Below the pieces are notes generated by a model. That model saw only the letters and a list, made by a program, of their open reading frames with translations, was not told where the DNA came from and searched no databases. From Echinicola sp. 20G (GTDB lineage: Bacteria; Bacteroidota; Bacteroidia; Cytophagales; Cyclobacteriaceae): a DNA stretch of 64,000 nt. The stretch covers positions 4,346,501-4,410,500 of the forward strand of contig NZ_AP024154.1 in NCBI RefSeq assembly GCF_015533855.1. The letters run 5' to 3'. Made by a program: the position numbers and the translations under genes. Shown piece by piece: positions 1 to 9,214 of the stretch. Positions within the stretch are counted from its first letter, which is position 1. Every line of letters begins with the position of its first letter.

Positions 1-110
1 TTTCAAGATTTTAGAGACCTTATTTTCAAATTAAGGTTGATACAGTTCAATTAATGCGTAAATGATAGCATTATACTTTAATTAAAGATCGATTACTTCA
101 ATACATTGGT

Positions 111-118
111 TATATTTG
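111..118 (+). promoter_or_regulatory. candidate -7 promoter element upstream of the DEAD-box helicase
   Basis: TATATTTG matches the Bacteroidota -7 consensus TAnnTTTG exactly. No convincing -33 TTTG lies about 19 bp upstream. If used, it would give the helicase a 5' leader of about 160 nt. Nothing else was recognised in 1-285. Confidence 0.3.
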
Positions 119-285
119 TCAGTGTCAAAGCTTTATTTACATTCAACCCTTTGACAAAATCCAGACACGTCCCTTATAGGACATGTTCCGATAGTAGTAA
201 CTCCCATCCCAGTCAGTTTTTAGTACTTAAACCCTATTGAACTTACTTGAAGGGTTGATGACTTCGGACAAACATTCATTATTTT

Positions 286-1650
286 ATGGAAATAGACAAT
301 TTCAATAGTTTTAATTTCAATGATTCCCTACAAGAAGGTCTTGATGCAATGGGATTCAGCAAGCCTACTCCGATACAACAAAAGGCCATTCCGGAAATAT
401 TAGAAGGTAAAGACCTAATTGCTTGTGCTCAGACAGGAACAGGCAAAACTGCTGCTTTTATTTTACCAGTTTTACACAAAATAGCCGAAAAAGACGAAGG
501 TAAATTAAACACTCTAATTTTAGCTCCTACCAGAGAGTTGGCCATTCAAATAGATCAGCAAATTCAGGGACTTGCCTATTTTGTAGGTATCAGCTCCATT
601 CCAATTTATGGAGGGGGGGATGGTTTGGCTTGGGAGCAACAGAAAAAGGCCCTTGAGCATGGTACTGAAATTGTCGTGGCCACACCCGGTAGATTGATAG
701 CCCTTCTTGCAGGAGGAAAAATCAACTTGGATAGTTTGGAGCACCTCATATTGGATGAGGCAGATAGAATGCTGGATATGGGATTTTCAGATGACTTATT
801 GAAAATCATTAACTATCTTCCTACGCAGAGACAAACTGTCCTTTTTTCAGCCACTATGCCTCCCAAAATCAGGCAGTTTAGCAAAAAGATCCTTCAATCT
901 CCTGTAGAAATCAATATTGCCATCAGTAAAACGGCCGAGGGAGTCAGCCAAATGGCATATCTCGCTTATGATCAACAAAAGGAAAAGCTTCTAGAAAATA
1001 TTCTGTCCCAAAAAGCCTATGAAGCGGTGGTGATTTTTGCTTCGACAAAAGACAAGGTGAAGAATATTTTTAAAGTCTTGAAAAGAAAGTTTGAAGTTGA
1101 AGCTTTTCACTCCGACTTGGATCAGGTCGATCGGGAGAAAATCATGTCTCGTTTCAAAAACAAAACATTAAAAATCCTGATAGGTACTGATATTATTTCA
1201 AGGGGAATTGATGTGGAAGGTATCGAACTAGTAATCAACTATGATACACCCAGTGACCCAGAAGATTATGTGCACCGGGTAGGGAGAACAGCTAGGGCAG
1301 ACAAAAAGGGAGAGGCCATTACTTTTGTCAATGAAAAGGATCTTTTCAAGTTACATAAGATCCAAAATTTGATTGGAATAGAAATCGACAGGATACCTTT
1401 ACCGGAAGGATTTGAAGAAGGTCCTATGTATAATTCACCTAGTAAAAAATCTAATTCCAATAAAGGAAATTTCAAATCAAAAAACAGAGGGAAATTCAAC
1501 AAAAACCGTTCAAGAAAGCCAAATTCAAAAGGCACTAGTACCAAATCTAGCAATAATGGTCAGCCAAAGAACGCAGGGCATTCATCTCAATCAAAACCTA
1601 ACGATTCATCAGGAAAATTTAGGGCAAGGACAAATGTGAAGAAGGACTAA
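286..1650 (+). CDS. DEAD-box ATP-dependent RNA helicase
   Basis: This 454-residue protein unwinds RNA duplexes using ATP and probably acts in ribosome assembly or RNA turnover in the cytoplasm. The canonical motifs are visible: Q motif (PTPIQ, about 27-31), Walker A AQTGTGKT 48-55, PTRELA 81-86, TPGR 133-136, DEAD 157-160, SAT 188-190, then the C-terminal RecA lobe with GTD...SRGID and HRVGRTAR. The last ~65 residues are a Lys/Asn/Ser-rich tail typical of RNA-binding extensions in this family (RhlE/CshA-like). The gene stands alone with its own terminator. The family is certain; the precise RNA target cannot be read from sequence. Confidence 0.97.
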   Translation: MEIDNFNSFNFNDSLQEGLDAMGFSKPTPIQQKAIPEILEGKDLIACAQTGTGKTAAFILPVLHKIAEKDEGKLNTLILAPTRELAIQIDQQIQGLAYFVGISSIPIYGGGDGLAWEQQKKALEHGTEIVVATPGRLIALLAGGKINLDSLEHLILDEADRMLDMGFSDDLLKIINYLPTQRQTVLFSATMPPKIRQFSKKILQSPVEINIAISKTAEGVSQMAYLAYDQQKEKLLENILSQKAYEAVVIFASTKDKVKNIFKVLKRKFEVEAFHSDLDQVDREKIMSRFKNKTLKILIGTDIISRGIDVEGIELVINYDTPSDPEDYVHRVGRTARADKKGEAITFVNEKDLFKLHKIQNLIGIEIDRIPLPEGFEEGPMYNSPSKKSNSNKGNFKSKNRGKFNKNRSRKPNSKGTSTKSSNNGQPKNAGHSSQSKPNDSSGKFRARTNVKKD

Positions 1651-1681
1651 AAATTAAAGTTTCAATTGAAGATACTTGTTG

Positions 1682-1706
1682 GCGACCAATCTATTGGTCG
1701 CTTTTT
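1682..1706 (+). terminator. rho-independent terminator of the helicase gene
   Basis: Perfect 9-bp inverted repeat GCGACCAAT/ATTGGTCGC around a 2-nt loop, followed directly by five T, 32 bp after the helicase stop codon. Confidence 0.9.
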
Positions 1707-2210
1707 GTTTGCTCTGAAATATGGTTGTCCGAACTGTTCATATGATTCATTGATATCTTTTTAAACTCCATTTATTGATAATGTTGGCCAGTTGGTTAGA
1801 AATAAAGCCCTAAATTTTACCTAATTAAAAAAATACCGCTAAATAGGTAAATTAGAAAAAGCGGGGAGATGGATTAGTAAACCTATGTTTGTAATTAGAA
1901 TAAATCAACAATTAACTTCTTAGTACCGAAATTATATTTTTAAAAATAATTTTATAGCAATAATTAATTTGATTTTTTACTGCAAAAATATAACTTTATA
2001 ACATACAAAATTTTGTAAGGGCTGTTGTGGCAGTCAGTGGAGCAATAGTGTCACGGCTATTTCTCAAGGTTACTGAAATGAGATTTGAAGCTTCATTTTT
2101 ATTCAATTCTTCAAACTCCAGTAAAGCACGTACACCAAGTTTCAATTCCAATCACCTGCTCTTTTTAGGTGGTATTGGATATGGATTTTTATAGTTGAAC
2201 AATTTGTATA
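1707..2210 (+). promoter_or_regulatory. control region upstream of the eCIS operon
   Basis: This AT-rich stretch has no gene. It contains an inverted repeat with 7-bp core TTTACCT (1816-1822) / AGGTAAA (1845-1851), loosely extended outward by CTAA/TTAG. An exact -7 match TATGTTTG lies at 1884-1891, without a good -33. A hairpin sits close to the first gene: CCAATCACCT at 2148-2157 pairs with AGGTGGTATTGG at 2167-2178, with a GT bulge. If the -7 box is used, the leader would be about 310 nt. The regulatory role is inferred from position only. Confidence 0.35.
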
Positions 2211-2810
2211 ATGATTTTCGAAGTTCTCAAGATAATTGCTGGAGAGGTAAATCAATATTTTGTTGAATTAGAAATGGAAGATTCCGAGGTGATCCTCGAG
2301 AATGTGGCCATGATTGATTCACAACAGGAAAATGCTGATGCTTTAAAAAACAAATTAATTCTTTCCCTGATAAACCTGAACGAAGAAGTTACTTTAAAAA
2401 ACTTCCCTAACCATGTTTTGGAAGGTACGAAGGTCACCTATAAAAATCCTATCGTCAACCTTAATTTATTCTTGGTTTTTTGTGCCAACCGCAGCGTTTA
2501 CAAAAAGTCACTCAGTGACTTATCAAGAATTCTCGAATTCTTTCAGTCAAAAAAAGTGTTCACCCAATCCAATACCAACTTTGATAGGGATTTGGATGAA
2601 ATGAGTGGAATTAAGAATTTCCGCTTTACCATGGAACTGTTTACCCCAACTTTTGAGGAGCTGAACTACATCTGGGGAACATTGGGTGGCAGACAGCTTC
2701 CATCCATTTTTTATCGACTTAATCTTATTGAAATCAATAGGGATCTTTCCACCGCAGAAGATGCAGTTATTTCTCAAATAGGCAGAAACTATAAAAACAT
2801 ATTAAAATGA
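2211..2810 (+). CDS. eCIS cap / sheath-tube terminator protein (Pvc16 / DUF4255 family)
   Basis: This 199-residue protein matches the Pvc16 N-terminal (DUF4255) family, which caps the distal end of the sheath and tube in Afp, PVC and related particles. The start (MIFEVLKIIAGEVNQYF) and the C-terminal signature (WGTLGGRQLPSIFYRLNLIEI, about 155-175) are typical. It opens the injection-system operon, and its stop overlaps the next start by 4 nt (ATGA), suggesting translational coupling. A cap protein as first gene is also seen in other Bacteroidota eCIS loci. The family is recognised from motifs; the cap role comes from the family. Confidence 0.88.
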   Translation: MIFEVLKIIAGEVNQYFVELEMEDSEVILENVAMIDSQQENADALKNKLILSLINLNEEVTLKNFPNHVLEGTKVTYKNPIVNLNLFLVFCANRSVYKKSLSDLSRILEFFQSKKVFTQSNTNFDRDLDEMSGIKNFRFTMELFTPTFEELNYIWGTLGGRQLPSIFYRLNLIEINRDLSTAEDAVISQIGRNYKNILK

Positions 2811-3661
2811 ATGTATCTTCTATCTATAAAACCTTAGCTACTGTTTCCATTTATCACAATTACTTTTTGGACAATGGGGAGACATCTTTTACATCCATGA
2901 ACAGTGATGAACAAGCTGAACAATTAAAATACTTTGACTTCAGAAGTTTCCTAAAGATTACACCAACACAAGACACTTTGAAAGCAATGAGTGGTCAAAA
3001 GATTATTTTCAAACTTTATCCAAATAGCATTTTTCTCGGCATTAAAGTCAGCGCAACTGACGAAAGTATACCCTTTATTCCATTAGAGGATTCATTAAGG
3101 CTCAATTTCAACCTGTTTATAGTTGACTCTTACTTTGAAAATTATACGGCCTTGGAGCTGGATACGAGTAAGCTGATGTTCTTTTCCAATGAATCCCCAA
3201 CCTTTCCAGATCCTGCAAGTTTTGAATCCATTCCAAGGTTTAATCAAAATCAATTAATCGATGGCGATTATTTACATGAGGGTAAAAACAAAGATTTTTT
3301 GTTGACCAATTTTGCAGACAATCCACTTTTACTGAGTGGTATTTTAAGTATCCAAATCAAGTCAAGCAATACTGCCGATAGTTTGATCAACAACGATGGA
3401 AGCTTAAAAAACACATCGCCTCACTTTAAAATACAATTTGATAATCAGAAAACCATCTGGAAATATATCCATCGAAAAGATGAGTTTGAGGTAGAGACCA
3501 AACAGGCAATGCCCCTTACCAAGTATGGATATATCAAATTGGAGGATCCTGCTGATTTCAAATCTTCGCCACCTAGTCCTGATAAATACCAGTTTCCGAA
3601 TCCAAACGCTAATAGCGTCAAGTTAATATCTAACCAACTCTATTCAGAAATATTCATTTAA
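2807..3661 (+). CDS. uncharacterised eCIS protein between cap and sheath
   Basis: This 284-residue soluble protein has no signal peptide, membrane segment or motif I recognise. It looks beta-rich with alternating hydrophobics, and it ends in a Pro/Ser/Asn-rich stretch (about 252-270) before a short hydrophobic tail. It is translationally coupled to the cap gene and lies 11 bp before the sheath gene, so a structural role at the distal end is likely. A cap-adaptor subunit, as reported for the AlgoCIS particle of Algoriphagus, is the best guess. That assignment rests on context, not on sequence similarity I can show. Confidence 0.6.
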   Translation: MNVSSIYKTLATVSIYHNYFLDNGETSFTSMNSDEQAEQLKYFDFRSFLKITPTQDTLKAMSGQKIIFKLYPNSIFLGIKVSATDESIPFIPLEDSLRLNFNLFIVDSYFENYTALELDTSKLMFFSNESPTFPDPASFESIPRFNQNQLIDGDYLHEGKNKDFLLTNFADNPLLLSGILSIQIKSSNTADSLINNDGSLKNTSPHFKIQFDNQKTIWKYIHRKDEFEVETKQAMPLTKYGYIKLEDPADFKSSPPSPDKYQFPNPNANSVKLISNQLYSEIFI

Positions 3662-3672
3662 ACCTTTTTACT

Positions 3673-5658
3673 ATGGCAACATCATATAAAACACCCGGTG
3701 TCTATGTCGAGGAAATTTCCATTTTCCCTCCTTCAGTGGCACAGGTAGAAACCGCCATTCCGGCCTTTATTGGCTATACAAAAATGGCAAAGGAAACCAT
3801 AAGTGATGATCTTTTAAATGTCCCCACAAAGATTTCCTCCGTACTGGAATTTGTCCAGTATTATGGTGGAGCTCCGGACATAGACATCACTTCTATCGAA
3901 CTCGATGCATCCAATCAGGTAACTTCTATTCTGATGGATGACAAATACTATATGTATGAATGTATTAGAATGTTCTACGCAAATGGGGGTGGAGACTGCT
4001 ACATCACTGCAGTAGGAAAATACGGTGAAACGCCACAAAATGGCGATGGGATCACGGCAGGTTTTATAAAAGGTCTAAATGAAATTAAGAAGGTGGATGA
4101 ACCAACAATTCTTTTAGCGCCTGATGCTGTTTTGATGAGCCAATCCAATATGAATTCATTGCATCAAGCTATGTTGGCACAATGTAACGAGCTGAAAGAT
4201 AGGTTCAGTATTTTCGATCTCAAAGAAAATACGGGCTCCCATGATGATGCTACTGACAATTTTAGAAACGGCATTGGGATTAATTACCTGAAATATGGAG
4301 CTGCTTATTCACCTTGGCTCAAAGCAAACCTACCCAGAGCGGTCAACTATAAAGACATCAAGGATAATTTGGTCTCAGGAGGTGGTTCGGTAGATTTAGC
4401 TGACTTGGTAGCTGATCCAGAAGGAAAAGATCTAGCAAATCGTTTAGATAATCTAGTGGATGATCAAGTGGCGATAACAACTGAGAAAGAAAGCTTACAT
4501 GCCGGATTCAATTCCTATGAAAGCAAATATGAAAGCTTATCCACTACACTTAGTACCAACCCTTCCAAAGCTAATTTAGAGGCCTTACTTAATTATTATG
4601 CACAATGCATTGACTTTGTAAGGGACACCATAGAAGTGGGCACAGACGTTTCCATAAGCCTTTCAGATGTGAGCACACCTGCAGGTGACACCGAATATTT
4701 GTTTGATTATCTAGTTTCCAAATTAACTGGAAGTTTGGATACCACCATTACTGCTTTGCAGGACATCTATGCCGATTCTGCAGATGCTGGTTCCACTCTT
4801 ACTGCACCGCCTTTAAACTTACCAGCTCCTTCACCAACGGGAGTGGATTATACAGCAGGAGGAACTGCCAATGGGGATTATTTCACTACCGGAGCGACAA
4901 ATATTGAATCCATCACACCTAATATTTCCGATTTTATCGGTTTGTGGACCAATATTAAGTCTGCCATGGATCTGATTGTTACCTCAGCAGATAATTATGT
5001 AAGTACTTTACAAGAGTCTGCAGTAGAAGCTATTCCGCCTCTTAAGAACATTATCCGCGCCATTTCCAATGAACTGCTTACCCTTCCTCCAAGTGGAACG
5101 ATGGCTGGGGTTTATGCTCGGGTGGATAATGACCGTGGGGTTTGGAAAGCTCCTGCCAATGTTTCCTTGAACAATGTGGTCGGTGTCAAAACCTTAATAG
5201 ACAATAAAAAGCAAGAAGGCCTTAATGTGGATGTAGTGGCAGGAAAGTCAATTAATATCATCCGCCCATTTACCGGAAAAGGCATATTGGTTTGGGGAGC
5301 CCGAACTTTAGCAGGTAATGACAATGAATGGCGCTATGTCTCGGTCAGACGCTTCTTTAACATGGTTGAAGAATCCGTCAAGAAGACGACAGAACAATTT
5401 GTTTTTGAATCCAATGATGCCAATACCTGGGTAAAGGTAAGGGCCATGATTGAAAACTTCTTGATTCTTCAATGGAGAGCAGGCGCACTTCAGGGAGCCA
5501 AACCTGAGCAAGCGTTTTTTGTAAGAGTAGGCCTTGGGCAAACCATGACGGCTTTGGACATCCTAGAAGGCCGAATGAATGTGGAAATCGGTATGGCTGT
5601 AGTAAGACCAGCAGAATTCATTATTCTTAAGTTTTCACACAAAATGCCTGAAGCATAA
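3673..5658 (+). CDS. contractile sheath protein (Afp2/3-like)
   Basis: The N-terminus (YKTPGVYVEEISIFPPSV) and the C-terminus (ILQWRAGALQGAKPEQAFFV through VRPAEFIILKF) are the classic phage/eCIS tail-sheath signatures. Sheath subunits form a helical sleeve that contracts to drive the inner tube into a target. At 661 residues it is larger than typical Afp sheath subunits (roughly 350-500). A region of about 225-475, rich in Asp, Ser, Thr and Leu, appears inserted between the conserved ends and probably forms surface-exposed domains. Only one sheath gene is present, whereas Afp and PVC carry several paralogues. Confidence 0.95.
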   Translation: MATSYKTPGVYVEEISIFPPSVAQVETAIPAFIGYTKMAKETISDDLLNVPTKISSVLEFVQYYGGAPDIDITSIELDASNQVTSILMDDKYYMYECIRMFYANGGGDCYITAVGKYGETPQNGDGITAGFIKGLNEIKKVDEPTILLAPDAVLMSQSNMNSLHQAMLAQCNELKDRFSIFDLKENTGSHDDATDNFRNGIGINYLKYGAAYSPWLKANLPRAVNYKDIKDNLVSGGGSVDLADLVADPEGKDLANRLDNLVDDQVAITTEKESLHAGFNSYESKYESLSTTLSTNPSKANLEALLNYYAQCIDFVRDTIEVGTDVSISLSDVSTPAGDTEYLFDYLVSKLTGSLDTTITALQDIYADSADAGSTLTAPPLNLPAPSPTGVDYTAGGTANGDYFTTGATNIESITPNISDFIGLWTNIKSAMDLIVTSADNYVSTLQESAVEAIPPLKNIIRAISNELLTLPPSGTMAGVYARVDNDRGVWKAPANVSLNNVVGVKTLIDNKKQEGLNVDVVAGKSINIIRPFTGKGILVWGARTLAGNDNEWRYVSVRRFFNMVEESVKKTTEQFVFESNDANTWVKVRAMIENFLILQWRAGALQGAKPEQAFFVRVGLGQTMTALDILEGRMNVEIGMAVVRPAEFIILKFSHKMPEA

Positions 5659-5698
5659 GTTTAATAAATTGTTTTAAAATATTTAAAATCATAAAGTT

Positions 5699-6130
5699 AT
5701 GGCTGACTATCCTTTAGCAAAGTTTCATTTCTCAGTAGACTGGGGAGGAACTAAAATCGGTTTCACAGAAGTATCTGGTTTGGATGTTGAAACGGAGGTT
5801 ATAGAATACCGAGATGGTGCTATGCCCGAATATAGCAAGAAGAAAATGCCAGGAATGCAGAAGTTTGCTAACATCACCATGAAAAGAGGCACATTCAAGA
5901 GTGACAATGAATATTTTGCCTGGTGGAATACGGTGAAGCTCAACACCATAGAACGACGGGATATCACAATTAAATTGTTAGATGAAGAGCATAACCCTGT
6001 GGTGGTTTGGAAGGTTAAAAATGCTTGGCCGACAAAAGTACAGTCCACAGATTTGAAAGGCGATGGCAACGAAACAGCTATCGAGTCGATCGAACTAGTT
6101 CATGAAGGTTTAATGATCCAAAACGAATAA
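5699..6130 (+). CDS. inner tube protein 1 (Afp1/gp19-like)
   Basis: This 143-residue member of the T4 gp19 tail-tube family has the signatures FHFSVDWGGTKIGFTEVSGL near the N-terminus, EYRDG, MKRGTF, and the C-terminal ESIELVHEGL. Stacked hexamers of such proteins form the rigid tube carried inside the sheath. It follows the sheath gene after 40 bp and lies 3 bp before a second tube paralogue. It is probably the main tube subunit because it has the canonical short form and precedes the adaptor-type paralogue. Confidence 0.95.
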   Translation: MADYPLAKFHFSVDWGGTKIGFTEVSGLDVETEVIEYRDGAMPEYSKKKMPGMQKFANITMKRGTFKSDNEYFAWWNTVKLNTIERRDITIKLLDEEHNPVVVWKVKNAWPTKVQSTDLKGDGNETAIESIELVHEGLMIQNE

Positions 6131-6133
6131 ATA

Positions 6134-6574
6134 ATGGCAGACTACTATCCTCCGGTTGGTTTTCACTTTTTAGTGGAGTTTACCGGTATCGAAGCTGAAG
6201 ATAATGATCAAAGGTTTCAATCGGTTGGAGGGTTATCTGTGGATATAGAAACAGAAAGTATCATTGAAGGTGGAGAAAACCGATTTAAGCACAAATTTCC
6301 GGTCAGAACCAAGTACCCAAATTTGGTCTTAAAAAGGGGAATGCTGCTTGATTCCAAAGTGATCAAATGGTGTAAGGATGCTATTGAAAACTTTATTTTT
6401 CAACCTTCTGATATTACTGTAAAGCTTCTAAATGAAGAACACCAGCCATTACATACTTGGAAAATTGTCCATGCCTATCCTGTGAAATGGTCTGTTGAAG
6501 ACTTTAATGCCGAAGAAAGTAAACTGGTCGTTGAAACCATAGAATTGTCTTATAACTATTATACCTCCGAATAG
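6134..6574 (+). CDS. inner tube protein 2 / tube initiator (Afp5-like)
   Basis: This 146-residue gp19-family paralogue of the preceding gene shares FHFLVEF, the VGGLSVDIETE motif, LKRGML, and the C-terminal VETIELSYNYY. In Afp and PVC a diverged tube paralogue (Afp5) forms the first layer joining tube to spike and hub. Its position just upstream of the DUF5908 and LysM genes fits that role. The paralogy is clear; the initiator role is inferred from order. Confidence 0.9.
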   Translation: MADYYPPVGFHFLVEFTGIEAEDNDQRFQSVGGLSVDIETESIIEGGENRFKHKFPVRTKYPNLVLKRGMLLDSKVIKWCKDAIENFIFQPSDITVKLLNEEHQPLHTWKIVHAYPVKWSVEDFNAEESKLVVETIELSYNYYTSE

Positions 6575-6576
6575 TC

Positions 6577-6738
6577 ATGCCGATAGAAATCAGAGAACTA
6601 CATATCAAGATCAATGTAGATAGCGAAAAAGGGAAGCCAGAAGGCGCCAAAGGAGATCAAGGAAAAGGCAAACAGGATGTAGTCTCCAATTGTATTGAAC
6701 AGGTGATGAATATCATAGCTGCCGAAAAGGAAAGATAG
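6577..6738 (+). CDS. DUF5908 family mini-protein (Afp6-like)
   Basis: A 53-codon ORF starting ATG 2 bp after the tube-2 stop and ending TAG. The product begins MPIEIRELHIKINV, the hallmark of the DUF5908 family found between tube and LysM genes of eCIS loci. The middle is a Lys/Gly-rich linker and the C-terminus a short amphipathic helix (VVSNCIEQVMNIIAAEKER). Its function is unknown; Afp6-type chaperone or baseplate accessory roles are proposed by position. It is easily missed by length-filtered gene calling. Confidence 0.85.
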   Translation: MPIEIRELHIKINVDSEKGKPEGAKGDQGKGKQDVVSNCIEQVMNIIAAEKER

Positions 6739-6776
6739 GCTTTCATTGACCTCACTAAAATCAAAATCCCAATGTT

Positions 6777-7466
6777 ATGAATGGTGAACTTAAAAAACTC
6801 AGTATTGTAGCTTATAGTGATCCTCAGTTTGACAATAAAGTAGCAGATGGGGAGTTCAATACTTTGTTAAATCCTGAGAAATATACTTTTAAGTATAAGA
6901 TCGAGTCCAATAACGACCAAGCTTCAGGAACCAGTGATCTTTCTCCAAAATTCAATAAAAAGCTACCAGAAGACCTTGAACTGGAATTTGTATTTGACAG
7001 ATCAGGAGTCATTCAAGGCTATGAAGCTACTGAAGATGGGATTATTGACGATATAGAAAAGTTCAAAAAAGTCATTTTGGATTATAATGGGGATGAGCAC
7101 AAACCCAATTACCTGATCATCTCATGGGGCTCTCTTCTCTTTAAGGGAAGTCTCATGGAAATGAGCATTGAGTTCAAGCTTTTCAAACCCAATGGAGCCC
7201 CTATAAGAGCCATTGCCAAGGCTAAATTCCAAGGATTCGTCGAAGATGACCTTAGAGTGGCCATGGAGAACAACAAGTCCCCAGACCTTACGCATTTGCG
7301 GACCGTTATGGATGGAGATACTTTACCATTGATGGCACACCGGGTTTATGGTGATTCCAAATATTATTTGGAGGTGGCCAAAGTCAATAACCTCACCAGC
7401 TTTAGGAAACTTCATGTGGGAGACCAATTATTTTTTCCACCGATAGAGAAAATAGCAGCAAAATGA
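6777..7466 (+). CDS. LysM-domain hub/tube adaptor protein (Afp7-like)
   Basis: This 229-residue protein has an N-terminal gp53/Afp7-type domain (NTLLNPEKYTFKYKIE; PNYLIISWGSLLFKGSLMEM) and a C-terminal LysM-like module (about 168-223, with GDTLPLMAHRVYGDS...LHVGDQLFFPP). In eCIS particles this protein sits between tube, sheath base and spike. Here LysM is a structural module rather than proof of peptidoglycan binding. Its end overlaps the spike gene start by 4 nt. Confidence 0.9.
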   Translation: MNGELKKLSIVAYSDPQFDNKVADGEFNTLLNPEKYTFKYKIESNNDQASGTSDLSPKFNKKLPEDLELEFVFDRSGVIQGYEATEDGIIDDIEKFKKVILDYNGDEHKPNYLIISWGSLLFKGSLMEMSIEFKLFKPNGAPIRAIAKAKFQGFVEDDLRVAMENNKSPDLTHLRTVMDGDTLPLMAHRVYGDSKYYLEVAKVNNLTSFRKLHVGDQLFFPPIEKIAAK

Positions 7467-9208
7467 ACAACAGTGGCGTCATACAGACTTCAAAAAGTGC
7501 CGATTTGGTAACCCAAAAGGTATTAGTGGATGGTAATGAGCTTTCCAAAAAATATCAGGTGAAGCAATTGGTGGTCAACAAGGAAATTAATAGGGTTCCT
7601 ACTGCTACGATCATATTAATCGATGGAGAGGCATCCAAAAGAGACTTTGAACTCAGCAACGAGTCGCTTTTAATTCCTGGTGCTGAGATAGAAATCACAG
7701 CTGGTTACCACAATGACGAAGAAACGATTTTTAAAGGAATAGTCATCAAGCACAGCCTTAAGATTCGAGAAAACTCTACTCTCTTGATCATAGAATGTAA
7801 AGACAAAGCTGTCAAACTCACTATTGGACGGAAAAGCAGGTATTTCTATGAAAGCAGTGACAGTGCTGTTTTTGAAGAAATCATTGGTGCTTATGATGTA
7901 GACCAAGAAGTAGAAAGTACTGATGTGACGCACAAAGAGTTAGTTCAATACCATTGTTCGGATTGGGATTTCGTATTGTCCAGAGCTCAGGCCAATGGCA
8001 AACTCTGCATGGTTGAAGATGGGAAGATGATCATCAAAAAACCTGACCTAACCGCCTCGGAAGTGGAAACTGTGACCTTTGGTGCCACCATGTTGGATTT
8101 CGATGCAGAAATAGATGCCCGAAATCAATTCAGTAAGATTTCTAGCTATGCTTGGAATTATTCAGATCAAGAGGTCTTGCAAATAGAAGCCAATAATCCA
8201 AGCGCAGAAGGCAATGGAAACCTAAGCCTTAGTGAATTAGCAAACATTATTGGCTTAGAGAACCTAGAACTGCGACACGGAGGAGCTGTTAGCGATACTG
8301 AATTGCAGGCTTGGGCAGATGCCAAGCAATTGTTTCAGCAAATGTCCAAAGTAAGGGGTAGGGTGAAGTTCCAAGGTATTCCTGCGGTGAAACCAGGTGT
8401 CATCATCAAATTGGAAGGAGTAGGCGACAGGTTTAATGGCAATGTATATGTCACTGGAGTAAAACATCAAATCACTGAAGGGAACTGGACTGTTGATGCC
8501 CAATTCGGACTTAATCCCATCTGGTTTTCAGAGACTTTTGATATCAATCCCATGCCAGCCTCAGGACTTTTCTCTGCTATTTCAGGACTTCAAATCGGCA
8601 TTGTAAGTCAACTGGAAGAGGATCCTGACGGTGAAGACCGGATATTGGTTCAGATCCCGATCATCAATAACGAAGAACAAGGTATTTGGTGCAGAGTAGC
8701 TTCCCTAGATGCTGGAGAAAACCGGGGTGCTTTTTTCAGGCCTGAAATAGGAGACGAGGTCATTGTAGGCTTTATTAATGATGATCCCAATGATGGTGTA
8801 GTGTTGGGGATGCTTCATAGCAGTGCAAAACCGGCTCCCATCACCGCCAGTGATGACAACCATGAAAAGGGCTTTGTCACCAGAAGTGAGATGAAACTGA
8901 TTTTTGATGATGACAAGAAGTCCATTAAAATAGAAACCCCAGCAGGAAAAATGATTGCCTTGGATGAAGATGAAGGAACCATTGTCATTAAAGATGAAAA
9001 TGGCAATAGCCTAACGGTGGATAGTTCAGGTATTGTGATGGAAAGCAATGGAGATATTAATATCAAGACGTCCGGTGATGTCAACTTGGAAGGTACCAAT
9101 GTCAATATTAAAGCCAATGCCCAGTTTAAGGCAGAAGGCTCGGCAGGGGTGGAAATGTCTTCAAGTGCTACTGCTGTAGTTAAAGGATCTTTAGTTCAAA
9201 TTAACTGA
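7463..9208 (+). CDS. VgrG-like spike/hub protein (Afp8-like)
   Basis: This 581-residue protein has three parts: a gp27-like hub (about 1-360, with the late-control-gene-D feature YHCSDWDFVLSRAQANGKLC), a gp5-type OB fold (about 375-456, with RILVQIP and FFRPEIGDEVIVGF), and a C-terminal repetitive beta-prism of short strands (about 470-581, ending VVKGSLVQIN). A trimer of such proteins forms the spike that pierces the target membrane. The PAAR gene follows 6 bp later. No extra effector domain is attached at the C-terminus, so any cargo should be encoded elsewhere in the locus. Confidence 0.95.
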   Translation: MNNSGVIQTSKSADLVTQKVLVDGNELSKKYQVKQLVVNKEINRVPTATIILIDGEASKRDFELSNESLLIPGAEIEITAGYHNDEETIFKGIVIKHSLKIRENSTLLIIECKDKAVKLTIGRKSRYFYESSDSAVFEEIIGAYDVDQEVESTDVTHKELVQYHCSDWDFVLSRAQANGKLCMVEDGKMIIKKPDLTASEVETVTFGATMLDFDAEIDARNQFSKISSYAWNYSDQEVLQIEANNPSAEGNGNLSLSELANIIGLENLELRHGGAVSDTELQAWADAKQLFQQMSKVRGRVKFQGIPAVKPGVIIKLEGVGDRFNGNVYVTGVKHQITEGNWTVDAQFGLNPIWFSETFDINPMPASGLFSAISGLQIGIVSQLEEDPDGEDRILVQIPIINNEEQGIWCRVASLDAGENRGAFFRPEIGDEVIVGFINDDPNDGVVLGMLHSSAKPAPITASDDNHEKGFVTRSEMKLIFDDDKKSIKIETPAGKMIALDEDEGTIVIKDENGNSLTVDSSGIVMESNGDINIKTSGDVNLEGTNVNIKANAQFKAEGSAGVEMSSSATAVVKGSLVQIN

Positions 9209-9214
9209 TTCAAT

